The notes under the pieces were generated by a model. The model made no database searches, was not told the DNA's origin, and worked only from the letters and a program-made list of their open reading frames with translations. From contig NZ_LNJP01000003.1 of NCBI RefSeq assembly GCF_001547525.1, positions 1,798,001-1,862,000 on the forward strand: a stretch of 64,000 nucleotides of DNA, given 5' to 3'. Origin of the DNA: Burkholderia anthina (GTDB taxonomy: Bacteria > Pseudomonadota > Gammaproteobacteria > Burkholderiales > Burkholderiaceae). Shown here in pieces: positions 27,614 through 37,205 of the stretch. Both the position numbers and the translations under genes were made by a program. The first letter of the stretch is position 1. Every line of letters starts with the position of its first letter.

Positions 27614-28939
27614 TCAGCGGTTCACGAGCTTGGGCGGCGTGAGCCACACGGCGATCGCGCCGATCACGAGCATCGCCGCGAGCACGTACATGCCGGACGC
27701 GGTGCTGTGCGTGACGTCCTTCAGGTAGCCGATCACGTACGGGCTCGCGAACCCGGCGAGGTTGCCGACCGAGTTGATGATCGCGATCCCGGCCGCGGCC
27801 GCGGAGCCCGCGAGGAATGCGGTCGGCAGCGACCAGAACAGCGGCGCGCAGGTCAGCACGCCGCCCGCCGCGAGCGACAGGAACACGATCGACACCGCCG
27901 TATTGTGCGAGTACGACGCGGCGACCGCAAACCCGATCGCGCCCATCAGCGCCGGCACGATCAGGTGCCAGCGGCGTTCGCGGCGCTTGTCCGCGCTGTG
28001 GCCGAAGACGTTCATCACGACGATCGCGACGACGAACGGAATCGCCGACAGCAGGCCGATCTGCAGCGTGTCGGTGATGCCGGTCGATTTCACGAGCGTC
28101 GGCATCCAGAACGTGAGCCCGTACTGGCCGGTGACGAACGCGAAGTAGATCAGCGACATCCACCACATGCGCGGGTCCGAGAACACGGCCTTCAGCGAAT
28201 GGCCGTGCTGCTGCTGTTCCTGCGGCTGCGCGGCGATTTCGTCTTCGAGCAATTGCTTCTCGCGCTCGTCGAGCCACTTCGCGCCGCGGATGCTGTTGTC
28301 GAGATACAGGATCGTCGCGATGCCGACGAGCACGGCCGGCACGGCTTCGATCATGAACATCCATTGCCAGCCGTGGAAGCCCGAGCCGCCGTGGAAGCGC
28401 TCCATGATCCAGCCCGACAGCGGGTTGCCGAAGATGCCCGACACCGGAATCGCGGACATGAACACCGCGATGATCTTCGCGCGGCGATGCGACGGGAACC
28501 AGTAGGTGAGGTACAGGATCACGCCCGGATAGAAGCCGGCTTCCGCGAGGCCGAGCAGGAAGCGCAGCACGTAGAACTGCGTCGGCGTCTTCACGAACGC
28601 GAACAGCGCGGACAGCAGGCCCCACGTGATCATGATCCGCGCGATCCAGATGCGCGCGCCAATGCGGTGCATCAGCAGGTTGCTTGGCAGTTCGAATAGA
28701 AAGTAGCCAAGAAAGAAAATCCCCGCGCCGAGCCCGAACACGGTTTCGCTGAACGCGAGATCCTGCGACATCTGCAGCTTGGCGAAGCCGACGTTCACGC
28801 GGTCGAGATACGCGACCACGTAGCAGAGCATCAGGAACGGCACGATGCGCCAGAACACTTTCTTGTAGGTGCGGTCGAGTTCGCCCGATTGGGCGGCCGC
28901 GGCGGGCGAGCGGCTTGCGGCCGCGTCGAGAGCAGTCAT
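27614..28939 (-). CDS. MFS transporter, anion:cation symporter family, probable tetronate importer
   Basis: 441 residues from ATG 28939 with AGGAG 7 nt upstream. Twelve transmembrane helices; MFS signatures VVAYLDRVNVGFAKLQM after helix 1 and RFLLGLAEAGFYPGVILYL in helix 4 place it in the ACS family with tartrate, glucarate and phthalate permeases. A central cytoplasmic loop (LDEREKQLLEDEIAAQPQEQ) separates the halves. Being inside the operon between otnC and otnI, its likely substrates are threonate and erythronate. Confidence 0.87.
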   Translation of the reverse strand: MTALDAAASRSPAAAAQSGELDRTYKKVFWRIVPFLMLCYVVAYLDRVNVGFAKLQMSQDLAFSETVFGLGAGIFFLGYFLFELPSNLLMHRIGARIWIARIMITWGLLSALFAFVKTPTQFYVLRFLLGLAEAGFYPGVILYLTYWFPSHRRAKIIAVFMSAIPVSGIFGNPLSGWIMERFHGGSGFHGWQWMFMIEAVPAVLVGIATILYLDNSIRGAKWLDEREKQLLEDEIAAQPQEQQQHGHSLKAVFSDPRMWWMSLIYFAFVTGQYGLTFWMPTLVKSTGITDTLQIGLLSAIPFVVAIVVMNVFGHSADKRRERRWHLIVPALMGAIGFAVAASYSHNTAVSIVFLSLAAGGVLTCAPLFWSLPTAFLAGSAAAAGIAIINSVGNLAGFASPYVIGYLKDVTHSTASGMYVLAAMLVIGAIAVWLTPPKLVNR

Positions 28940-29061
28940 CGTCGTCTCCTGGACTATTGTGTGCCGGCGGCGCGTACGCCGCCGGATCGTGTGTGTGCTG
29001 ACGGAAGGGCCCGCGCACACGGCGGGCATGGGAAGCAGTGCGTGATCCGTGCGGCGGCGCG

Positions 29062-29703
29062 TTACCAGCGCGCGCCGAAGGTCTCGCGCAGTTCGTCGAG
29101 CGCGGCGTCGGACAGCGGCTCGGGTTTCGGTTGCGTCATCAGCCACAGCCGCGCCGTTTCCTCCAGCTCCTCGAGCGCATACGACGCGTGCGACACCGAC
29201 GGCCCCCACATCACCGGGCCGAGACGGTCGAGCAGCACGCCGCGCACCCGGTCGGCCAGCGCCGCGACTTCGGCCGCGACGGCCGGATCGCCGGGGCGGC
29301 GGTAACGGATCAGCGGAATGTGGCCGACCTTCATCACGTAGTACGGCGTGATCGGCGGCAGCACGTCGGTGTCGCGCCACACGCCCGCGAGCGTCAACGC
29401 GACGAGATGCGTCGAATGCGTGTGGACGACGCCATGCGCCTCCGCGTTGCGCGCATAGATGCCGCGATGCAGCGCGAGCGTCTTCGACGGCTTGCCGCCC
29501 GATACGGGCTGACCGTCGGTGCCTACCTTCGCGATGTCGTTCGGGTCGAGCCGCCCGAGGCACGCGTCGGTCGGCGTGATCAGCCAGCCGTCATCCAGAC
29601 GCGCGCTGATGTTGCCGGCGCTGCCGACCGCATGGCCGCGCGCATACAGGCTCGCGCCGATCACGCAGATATCTTCGCGCAGTTTTGCTTCGTCGCTCAT
29701 CAT
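29062..29703 (-). CDS. otnC: 3-oxo-tetronate 4-phosphate decarboxylase (class II aldolase fold)
   Basis: 213 residues. Two in-frame ATGs overlap the otnK stop; 29703 gives the classical ATGA. Class II aldolase/adducin features: GSAGNISARLDDGWLITPT, SKTLALHRGIYA, VVHTHSTHLVALT (zinc His pair) and MWGPSVSHASYALEELEETA. OtnC decarboxylates 3-oxo-tetronate 4-phosphate to dihydroxyacetone phosphate and CO2. The order otnK-otnC-transporter-otnI is the expected pathway cassette. Confidence 0.9.
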   Translation of the reverse strand: MMSDEAKLREDICVIGASLYARGHAVGSAGNISARLDDGWLITPTDACLGRLDPNDIAKVGTDGQPVSGGKPSKTLALHRGIYARNAEAHGVVHTHSTHLVALTLAGVWRDTDVLPPITPYYVMKVGHIPLIRYRRPGDPAVAAEVAALADRVRGVLLDRLGPVMWGPSVSHASYALEELEETARLWLMTQPKPEPLSDAALDELRETFGARW

Positions 29704-30998
29704 GCGGCTCCGTCGAGCGCGCGCAGCGCCTTGTCGAAAAAGTCCGTGGTGCCGAAATTGCCGGATTTCAGCGCGAGGCCGAGCCGCGGCGCATCGATGG
29801 TGGCGGTGGCCGGCACGCCCGGATCGATCTGCGCGCCGATCTGCAGCGACTTCACGTCGAGCGCCTGCACGACCGCGCCGGACGTCTCGCCGCCGGCGAC
29901 GACGAACTTGCGCACGCCGAGTTCGCGCAGCCCGCGCGCGATCGCCGCGAGCGTGCTTTCGACGAGATGGCCGGCAGCTTCGACGCCGAGCGTTTGCTGC
30001 ACGGCCTTCACTTCGTCGGGCGTCGCGGTCGCGTAGATCAGCACGGGCCGCGGCAGGTGCGAGCGTGCAAAGGCGAGCGCCTGGTCGACGACGGGTTCGC
30101 CGCGCGATGCCTCGAGCGGATCGATGCGGAAGCTCGGCCGCGTCGCGTGCCATGCGGCGACCTGCGCGTTGGTGGCTTTCGATGCGCTGCCGGCGAGTAC
30201 GGCCGACGGGCCTTCGATGCGCGGCAGCGACGCCGCGTTGTCGCGCTCGGGCAATTGCTCCGCGCGGCGGAAATTCGCGGGCAGGCCGAGCGCGATGCCC
30301 GAGCCGCCGGTGACGAGCGGCAGGCCCGCGCACGCTTCGCCGAGCACGTAGAGATCGCGGTCCGACAGCGCGTCGGCGATCGCGAAACGCGCGCCTTCCG
30401 CGCGCAACTGGTCGATCCGCGCGCGCACGGCGGCCGCGCCGAGCGCGATCGTGTCGTAGCGGATCAGGCCGACCGCGGACTGCGTCTGCCGTTGCAGCAC
30501 GCGCACGAGGTTCGCGTCCGTCATCGGCGTGAGCGGATGATTTTCCATCCCCGATTCGTTCAGCAGCACGTCGCCGACGAACAGGTGGCCGCGATAGATC
30601 GTGCGGCCGTTCTCCGGGAACGCCGGGCACGCGATCGTGAAGTCGCCGTCGGCCGCATCGAGCAGCGCGTCGGCCACCGGCCCGATGTTGCCCGCGTCGG
30701 TCGAATCGAACGTCGAGCAGTACTTGAAGAAGAACTGGCGGCACCCTTGCGCGCGCAACCATTCGTACGCGGCGAGCGATTGCGCGACGGCGTCGGCGGC
30801 GGGGATCGTGCGCGACTTCAGCGCGACGACGATCGCGTCGGCGTCGACGATCGTGTCGGCGGCGGCGCCGTCAGCGGGCACGCCGATCGTCTGCACGGTG
30901 CGCATGCCGCTCTTGACGAGCATGTTCGCGAGATCGGTCGCGCCGGTGAAATCGTCGGCGATGCAGCCGAGCAGGGGACGGGAAGCGGAAGCGGTCAT
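29700..30998 (-). CDS. otnK: 3-oxo-tetronate kinase (four-carbon acid sugar kinase)
   Basis: 432 residues from ATG 30998 (a GTG 9 nt earlier is the alternative; neither has a strong ribosome site). N-terminal motif LGCIADDFTGATDLANML binds the sugar acid and C-terminal KFVVAGGETSGAVVQAL forms the ATP site; CPAFPENGRTIYRGHLFVGD is typical of OtnK. It phosphorylates 3-oxo-tetronate at O4. Its stop overlaps otnC (ATGATG). Confidence 0.9.
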   Translation of the reverse strand: MTASASRPLLGCIADDFTGATDLANMLVKSGMRTVQTIGVPADGAAADTIVDADAIVVALKSRTIPAADAVAQSLAAYEWLRAQGCRQFFFKYCSTFDSTDAGNIGPVADALLDAADGDFTIACPAFPENGRTIYRGHLFVGDVLLNESGMENHPLTPMTDANLVRVLQRQTQSAVGLIRYDTIALGAAAVRARIDQLRAEGARFAIADALSDRDLYVLGEACAGLPLVTGGSGIALGLPANFRRAEQLPERDNAASLPRIEGPSAVLAGSASKATNAQVAAWHATRPSFRIDPLEASRGEPVVDQALAFARSHLPRPVLIYATATPDEVKAVQQTLGVEAAGHLVESTLAAIARGLRELGVRKFVVAGGETSGAVVQALDVKSLQIGAQIDPGVPATATIDAPRLGLALKSGNFGTTDFFDKALRALDGAA

Positions 30999-31017
30999 GG
31001 CAGGCACGTCGTTCGAA

Positions 31018-31908
31018 TCAGCGGGCGGGCGGCAGCGTGATGCCGGGGAAAGTCTTGATCACGGCGGAATCGTCCTCGCCGCCGTGGCCGGCGCTCGATG
31101 CGCTCATGAACATCTGGTGCGCGGTGGCCGACAGCGGCAGCGGGAATTTGCTGCGGCGCGCGGTGTCGAGCACGAGGCCGAGATCCTTCACGAAGATGTC
31201 GACGGCCGACAGCGGCGTGTAGTCGCCGTTCAGGATGTGCGGCACCCGGTTCTCGAACATCCACGAATTGCCGGCGCTGTGCGTGATCACGTCGTACAGC
31301 GCGTCGGCATCGACGCCTTCGCGCAGGCCCAGCGCCATCGCCTCGGCGGCGGCCGCGATATGCACGCCGGCCAGCAACTGGTTGATGATCTTCACTTTCG
31401 AGCCGATGCCGTGCGCATCGCCGAGGCGGTACACCTTGCCGGCGATCGCGGCGAGCACGTCCTCGCAGCCCGCATACGCGGCGGCCGGGCCCGACGTCAT
31501 CATCGTCATTTCGCCGGAGGCCGCGCGCGCGGCGCCGCCGGACACCGGCGCGTCGAGCATCTGCAGGCCGGCGGCCTCGATGCGTGCGCCGAGCGCGACC
31601 GCGAATTCGGGCGCGACGGTCGCGCTCGCGATCACGACGCCGCCCGGCTTCATCGCCGCGACCGCGCCGTGTTCGCCGAACAGCACCGTTTCCGTTTGCG
31701 CGGCATTGACGACGAGCGTGACGACGACGTCGCACCGCGCACCCAGTTCGGCCGGCGTCGCGCACGCGATGCCGCCTTCGGCGGCGAACGCCTGCAGCAC
31801 GGTGTCGCGCACGTCGCATGCGTGCACGCGCAGGCCGGCGCGCAACAGCGAGCGGGCGACGCCGAGGCCCATCGCGCCGAGGCCGATGACTCCAACATTT
31901 CGTGACAT
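31018..31908 (-). CDS. ltnD: L-threonate dehydrogenase
   Basis: 296 residues from ATG 31908 with AAGG 6 nt before it. Beta-hydroxyacid dehydrogenase family: NVGVIGLGAMGLGVARSLLR (NAD loop), LDAPVSGGAARAASGEMTMM (substrate loop) and GSKVKIINQLLAGVHIAAAAE with the catalytic Lys. LtnD oxidises L-threonate to 2-oxo-tetronate, the same intermediate that DenD makes from D-erythronate. Second gene of the operon, 70 bp after the regulator. Confidence 0.88.
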   Translation of the reverse strand: MSRNVGVIGLGAMGLGVARSLLRAGLRVHACDVRDTVLQAFAAEGGIACATPAELGARCDVVVTLVVNAAQTETVLFGEHGAVAAMKPGGVVIASATVAPEFAVALGARIEAAGLQMLDAPVSGGAARAASGEMTMMTSGPAAAYAGCEDVLAAIAGKVYRLGDAHGIGSKVKIINQLLAGVHIAAAAEAMALGLREGVDADALYDVITHSAGNSWMFENRVPHILNGDYTPLSAVDIFVKDLGLVLDTARRSKFPLPLSATAHQMFMSASSAGHGGEDDSAVIKTFPGITLPPAR

Positions 31909-31978
31909 GGTCAACCTTGATCGATTCGGGAGAGGTTCATGACGGCGGCGCCGCCCGGAAAGGCCGCGGCCGCCGGCT

Positions 31979-32683
31979 TCAGCAGATGCCGGCTTCCGCG
32001 AGACGGCGAGCCGCGTTGTACATGTGCGTGCGCGCCGCGTTGCGGGCGGCCATCGGGTCGCGCGCGCGGATCGCGTCGGCGATCGCCGCGTGTTCGTCGC
32101 GCACCTGGCGCGAGAAGTCCTCGCGCGTCGCTTCGTTGCTGCGCGTGACCTTCACGCCGGCTTCGAGATACTGGTTCAGGAACTGCAGCGTCTTCAGGAA
32201 ATACGGATTGCCGGTGACGGCCGCGATCGTGCGGTGGAACGCGACGTCTTCCGCGACGCCGTCGCGCCCTTCGGCCACCGCTTCGTCGATCTTGCGCAGC
32301 GCGTCGTCGATGTCGGCCATGTCGTCGTCGGTGTGGTGCAGCGCGGCTTCGGCGGCGACTTCGGCCTCGATCGCGCGGCGCACCGCGAGCAGGTGCGGCA
32401 GCGAGCTTGCCTCGACGGCTTCCGCGTAGTCGATCCGCAGCGGCCGGATCGCGCCGTGCTGGTTCACGAACACGCCGCTGCCCTGGCGCGGCTCGACCAC
32501 GCCTTCGTTCTTCAGCCGCGAGATCGCCTCGCGGATCACGGTGCGGCTCACGCCGAATTCCTGTGCGAGCACGGCCTCGGTCGGCAGCTTGCCGGTGGCC
32601 GAGAAGCTGCCCACTTCGATCTGCTTGAGCAGTTGCTGCGCGACATGGTCGCTCATCGCGCGGGCCGGAATTTTCTCGAACAT
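31979..32683 (-). CDS. GntR/FadR family regulator of the tetronate operon
   Basis: 234 residues. N-terminal winged helix: LPTEAVLAQEFGVSRTVIRE, AISRLKNEGVVEPRQGSGVF. The C-terminal FCD helical ligand domain has the metal-binding Asp/His pattern (AEDVAFHRTIAAVTGN, DEHAAIADAIRARD, ARTHMYNAARRL). First gene of the minus-strand operon; a 29-bp imperfect palindrome lies 10 bp upstream of its start and is probably its own operator. Most likely a repressor released by a tetronate or an intermediate. Confidence 0.88.
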   Translation of the reverse strand: MFEKIPARAMSDHVAQQLLKQIEVGSFSATGKLPTEAVLAQEFGVSRTVIREAISRLKNEGVVEPRQGSGVFVNQHGAIRPLRIDYAEAVEASSLPHLLAVRRAIEAEVAAEAALHHTDDDMADIDDALRKIDEAVAEGRDGVAEDVAFHRTIAAVTGNPYFLKTLQFLNQYLEAGVKVTRSNEATREDFSRQVRDEHAAIADAIRARDPMAARNAARTHMYNAARRLAEAGIC

Positions 32684-32693
32684 GATGCTCTGG

Positions 32694-32722
32694 TTTGTAA
32701 GGTGATGTGGTCATCATACAAA
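32694..32722. promoter_or_regulatory. Predicted GntR operator (nested palindrome)
   Basis: Outer arms TTTGTA (32694-32699) and TACAAA (32717-32722) are perfect inverted repeats; nested within is TGATG-TGGT-CATCA. The site is centred 25 bp upstream of the GntR start, where a repressor would block the operon promoter. Confidence 0.6.
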
Positions 32723-32786
32723 TTTGAGCGAACATCAGCATCCGGGATAACCCGCGCTTTGCAGCGAGTAACGTCGCCTAAATTGA

Positions 32787-32802
32787 TTGGAACCGGTTCC
32801 AA
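32787..32802. promoter_or_regulatory. Perfect 16-bp palindrome TTGGAACCGGTTCCAA
   Basis: Located between the start of the GntR gene and the 3' end of the AraC-type gene, about 100 bp upstream of the GntR start. The central CCGG and overall form resemble LacI/GalR-type operators, but no such regulator is in the window. It could be an upstream control site of the tetronate operon. Confidence 0.4.
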
Positions 32803-32874
32803 ATCGCGCCTAAACCGATGCGAACGTGCGAGGTTCCGCAATCGGTCAGGAAAGGGCGCGCACCCTTGGAGCGG

Positions 32875-33948
32875 TCAGTCGGCGATGTCCTCGACCGGGT
32901 CGGCCGACGCATCGGGCATCGCGGCCACTTCGGCCACGTCGCCGCCGCGCTCGCGATAGGTCGCCGGCGGCACGCCGAACTGCTTGCGGAATTCGCGCCC
33001 GAGGTGCGACGCATCGGCGAATCCGCAGCTCGATGCGATATCGGCGACGGTGCGGTCCGAGCTCGTCAGCAGCCACGCGGCCGTGCGCAGCCGTACCTGC
33101 TTCGCGAAGGCCTGCGGGCTCTTGCCGGTCTCGGCCTTGAACAGCCGCTCGAGCTGCCGCGTCGACAGGTCGAGCTTGCACGCGAGTTCCTCGAGCGGCA
33201 GCGCGCGCCCGACGTGCTGTTCCATCAGAAGAATCGCGCGCTTGACCTTCGGGTGTGTCGCCGGCTCGAGGCCCGGCGGATGCGGTTGCGGCGCATTGCC
33301 TTTCTGCATCTCGCCCACGAGCAGGATGCGCAGCGCCTTCTGCACGGTCGCGTGATCGAAATGGCGCAGCAGGATCGCGGCGGCGACGTCGATCGACGCG
33401 CGGCCGCCCGAGCACGTGATCCGGCGCCGGTCGATCACGAACAGGCGGTCGGCGATCAGCAGGTCGGGATCGGCGGACGGGAAGCGTTCGATGAAATCCC
33501 AGTAATGGAACCAGCTCACGCAGGTGCGGTAGCCGTCGAGCACGCCGGCGCGCATCAGCGCGAACACGCCCGTGCAGATGCCGACGACCGTCGCGCCGCC
33601 CGTCGCCGCGCGGCGGATGAAGTCGAGCGTTTCAGGGCCGGCCTGCGGCCCCGAATGCAGCAAGCCGCCGACCACCACTACGTAGTCGAACGGCTCGGCC
33701 GCGTCGAACGTCTCCCACGGCGTGATCTGGATCCCGCAGCTCGCGCGCACCGGCGCGAGCGTCTCGCCGATCACGCTCCATGCGCAGCGCACGGGCTTGC
33801 TGTAGTCGCCGTCGTCGGCCGACAGCCGCAGCATGTCGACGAAGCCGGAGAAGGCCGTCAGCGTGAAGTTCGGCAGCAGCACGATGCCGAAGCGGATGCG
33901 CCGCGGCGCGGGTTCTGCGAGGGGGGAAGCGGGTACGTCGGGGGTCAT
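32875..33948 (-). CDS. GATase1-like AraC regulator, divergent from sdaA-sox (SouR-like position)
   Basis: 357 residues from ATG 33948 (a GTG 18 nt upstream is possible). The DJ-1/PfpI domain has [34 protein letters not shown] and [20 protein letters not shown]; the AraC domain has [40 protein letters not shown] and [20 protein letters not shown]. It is clearly a different subtype from the regulator at 17839. Its place next to soxBDAG recalls SouR of Pseudomonas, which responds to sarcosine, but that identity is inference. The C-terminal 20 residues are acidic and unconserved. Confidence 0.83.
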   Translation of the reverse strand: MTPDVPASPLAEPAPRRIRFGIVLLPNFTLTAFSGFVDMLRLSADDGDYSKPVRCAWSVIGETLAPVRASCGIQITPWETFDAAEPFDYVVVVGGLLHSGPQAGPETLDFIRRAATGGATVVGICTGVFALMRAGVLDGYRTCVSWFHYWDFIERFPSADPDLLIADRLFVIDRRRITCSGGRASIDVAAAILLRHFDHATVQKALRILLVGEMQKGNAPQPHPPGLEPATHPKVKRAILLMEQHVGRALPLEELACKLDLSTRQLERLFKAETGKSPQAFAKQVRLRTAAWLLTSSDRTVADIASSCGFADASHLGREFRKQFGVPPATYRERGGDVAEVAAMPDASADPVEDIAD

Positions 33949-34234
33949 CGCGGCCAATCTCGTCACGCCGGGCAGGCGGTCTCACTCGTTTCAGTCTGTT
34001 TGCGGGTTGCGGCTGCCGGAGGCGGCGCGGATGCAGCCAGCGTCGCCGATCGGCCGCGGCCGGACTTGTGGTTTTCCGTCGCGAACCATCGCCAAAACGC
34101 ACTTTCCGGGCGGCCGGCGCGCCGCTTGGCGGCGCCATCCCACGCCGATGCCGTTTTTGTTCTATCGGCCGATTTTACGCTTTGATGTACTGGGGCCCAA
34201 CGACATTTCACGCATGCAACCCAAAGGAAGCCAG

Positions 34235-35620
<1,386 letters not shown>

Positions 35621-35635
35621 CGAAGGATCACTAAC

Positions 35636-36880
35636 ATGAGCCGCTACTCGATATTCAGCCTGTTCCGCAACGGCCTCTCGTATCACGAGAACTGGGAAAA
35701 GCAGTGGAAGAGCCCGGAGCCGAAGAAGGAATACGACGTCGTGATCGTCGGCGGCGGCGGCCACGGCCTCGCGACCGCCTACTACCTCGCGAAGGAGCAC
35801 GGCATCACCAACGTCGCGATCCTCGAGAAGGGCTGGATCGGCGGCGGCAACACCGCGCGCAACACGACGATCGTGCGCTCGAACTATCTGTGGGACGAGT
35901 CGGCCGCGCTGTACGAAAAGGCGATGAAGCTGTGGGAAGGGCTGTCGCAGGATCTGAACTACAACGTGATGTTCAGCCAGCGCGGCGTGATGAACCTGGC
36001 CCACACGCTGCAGGACGTGCGCGACACCGAGCGCCGCGTGAACGCGAACCGGCTGAACGGCGTCGACGCCGAATTCCTGACGCCCGCGCAAATCAAGGAA
36101 ATCGAGCCGACGATCAACCTGAACAGCCGCTACCCGGTGCTCGGCGCATCGATCCAGCGCCGTGCGGGCGTCGCACGCCACGACGCGGTGGCCTGGGGCT
36201 TCGCGCGCGGCGCGGACCGCGCGGGCGTCGACATCATCCAGAACTGCCAGGTGACGGGCATTCGCCGCGAAGGCGGCGCGGTGGTCGGCGTCGATACGGT
36301 GAAGGGTTTCATCAAGGCGAAGAAGGTCGCGGTGGTCGCGGCCGGCAACACGACGACGCTCGCCGACATGGCCGGCATCCGCCTGCCGATCGAAAGCCAC
36401 CCGCTGCAGGCGCTCGTGTCCGAGCCGATCAAGCCGGTGGTCAACTCGGTGATCATGTCGAACGCGGTGCACGCATACATCAGCCAGTCCGACAAGGGCG
36501 ACCTCGTGATCGGCGCGGGTATCGACCAGTACACGGGCTTCGGCCAGCGCGGCAGCTTCCACATCATCGAAAGCACGCTGCAGGCGATCATCGAGATGTT
36601 CCCGGTGTTCTCGCGCGTGCGGATGAACCGCCAGTGGGGCGGCATCGTCGACGTGTCGCCGGACGCGTGCCCGATCATCACCAAGACCGACGTGAAGGGC
36701 CTCTATTTCAACTGCGGCTGGGGCACCGGCGGTTTCAAGGCGACGCCGGGCTCGGGCTGGGTGTTCGCGCACACGATCGCCCGCGACGAACCGCATCCGC
36801 TGAACGCGCCGTTCGCGCTCGACCGCTTCTATACGGGCCACCTGATCGACGAGCACGGCGCAGCCGCCGTCGCGCACTAA
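35636..36880 (+). CDS. soxB: Sarcosine oxidase, beta subunit
   Basis: 414 residues. DAO-type FAD fold: [20 protein letters not shown], then the mobile loop and [20 protein letters not shown] with the His/Arg region around the covalent FMN of heterotetrameric enzymes. C-terminal [19 protein letters not shown] closes the FAD site. The beta subunit holds the sarcosine-oxidising FAD. GAAGGATCACTAAC precedes the ATG. It heads soxB-D-A-G. Confidence 0.94.
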   Translation: MSRYSIFSLFRNGLSYHENWEKQWKSPEPKKEYDVVIVGGGGHGLATAYYLAKEHGITNVAILEKGWIGGGNTARNTTIVRSNYLWDESAALYEKAMKLWEGLSQDLNYNVMFSQRGVMNLAHTLQDVRDTERRVNANRLNGVDAEFLTPAQIKEIEPTINLNSRYPVLGASIQRRAGVARHDAVAWGFARGADRAGVDIIQNCQVTGIRREGGAVVGVDTVKGFIKAKKVAVVAAGNTTTLADMAGIRLPIESHPLQALVSEPIKPVVNSVIMSNAVHAYISQSDKGDLVIGAGIDQYTGFGQRGSFHIIESTLQAIIEMFPVFSRVRMNRQWGGIVDVSPDACPIITKTDVKGLYFNCGWGTGGFKATPGSGWVFAHTIARDEPHPLNAPFALDRFYTGHLIDEHGAAAVAH

Positions 36881-36905
36881 CCACCGCACTGAAGGAGAAG
36901 GAAAC

Positions 36906-37205
36906 ATGTTGCTGATCGAATGTCCGTGGTGCGGGCCGCGCGCCGAATCCGAGTTCACGTGCGGCGGTGAAGCCGACATCGTGCGCCCGGTGGCGAACGA
37001 GACCATGACCGACCGCGAATGGGGCGAATACGTGTTCATGCGCGAGAACAAGCGCGGGCTGCACAAGGAGCAATGGCTGCACACGCAGGGCTGCCGCCGC
37101 TGGTTCAAGGTCACGCGCGACACGGTCACCTACGATATCAAGGGCTACGAAAAGTTCGGCGGAGCATCTGCCGGCAACGCACACGAAGAGGGCACGAGCA
37201 AATGA
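36906..37205 (+). CDS. soxD: Sarcosine oxidase, delta subunit
   Basis: 99 residues. Zinc ligands are seen in IECPWCGPRAESEFTCGGEA and HTQGCRRWFKVTRDT, as in characterised delta subunits (three Cys and a His). Small structural subunit of the alpha-beta-gamma-delta enzyme. AGGAGAAGGAAAC precedes the start. Its TGA overlaps the soxA ATG (ATGA). Confidence 0.94.
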   Translation: MLLIECPWCGPRAESEFTCGGEADIVRPVANETMTDREWGEYVFMRENKRGLHKEQWLHTQGCRRWFKVTRDTVTYDIKGYEKFGGASAGNAHEEGTSK

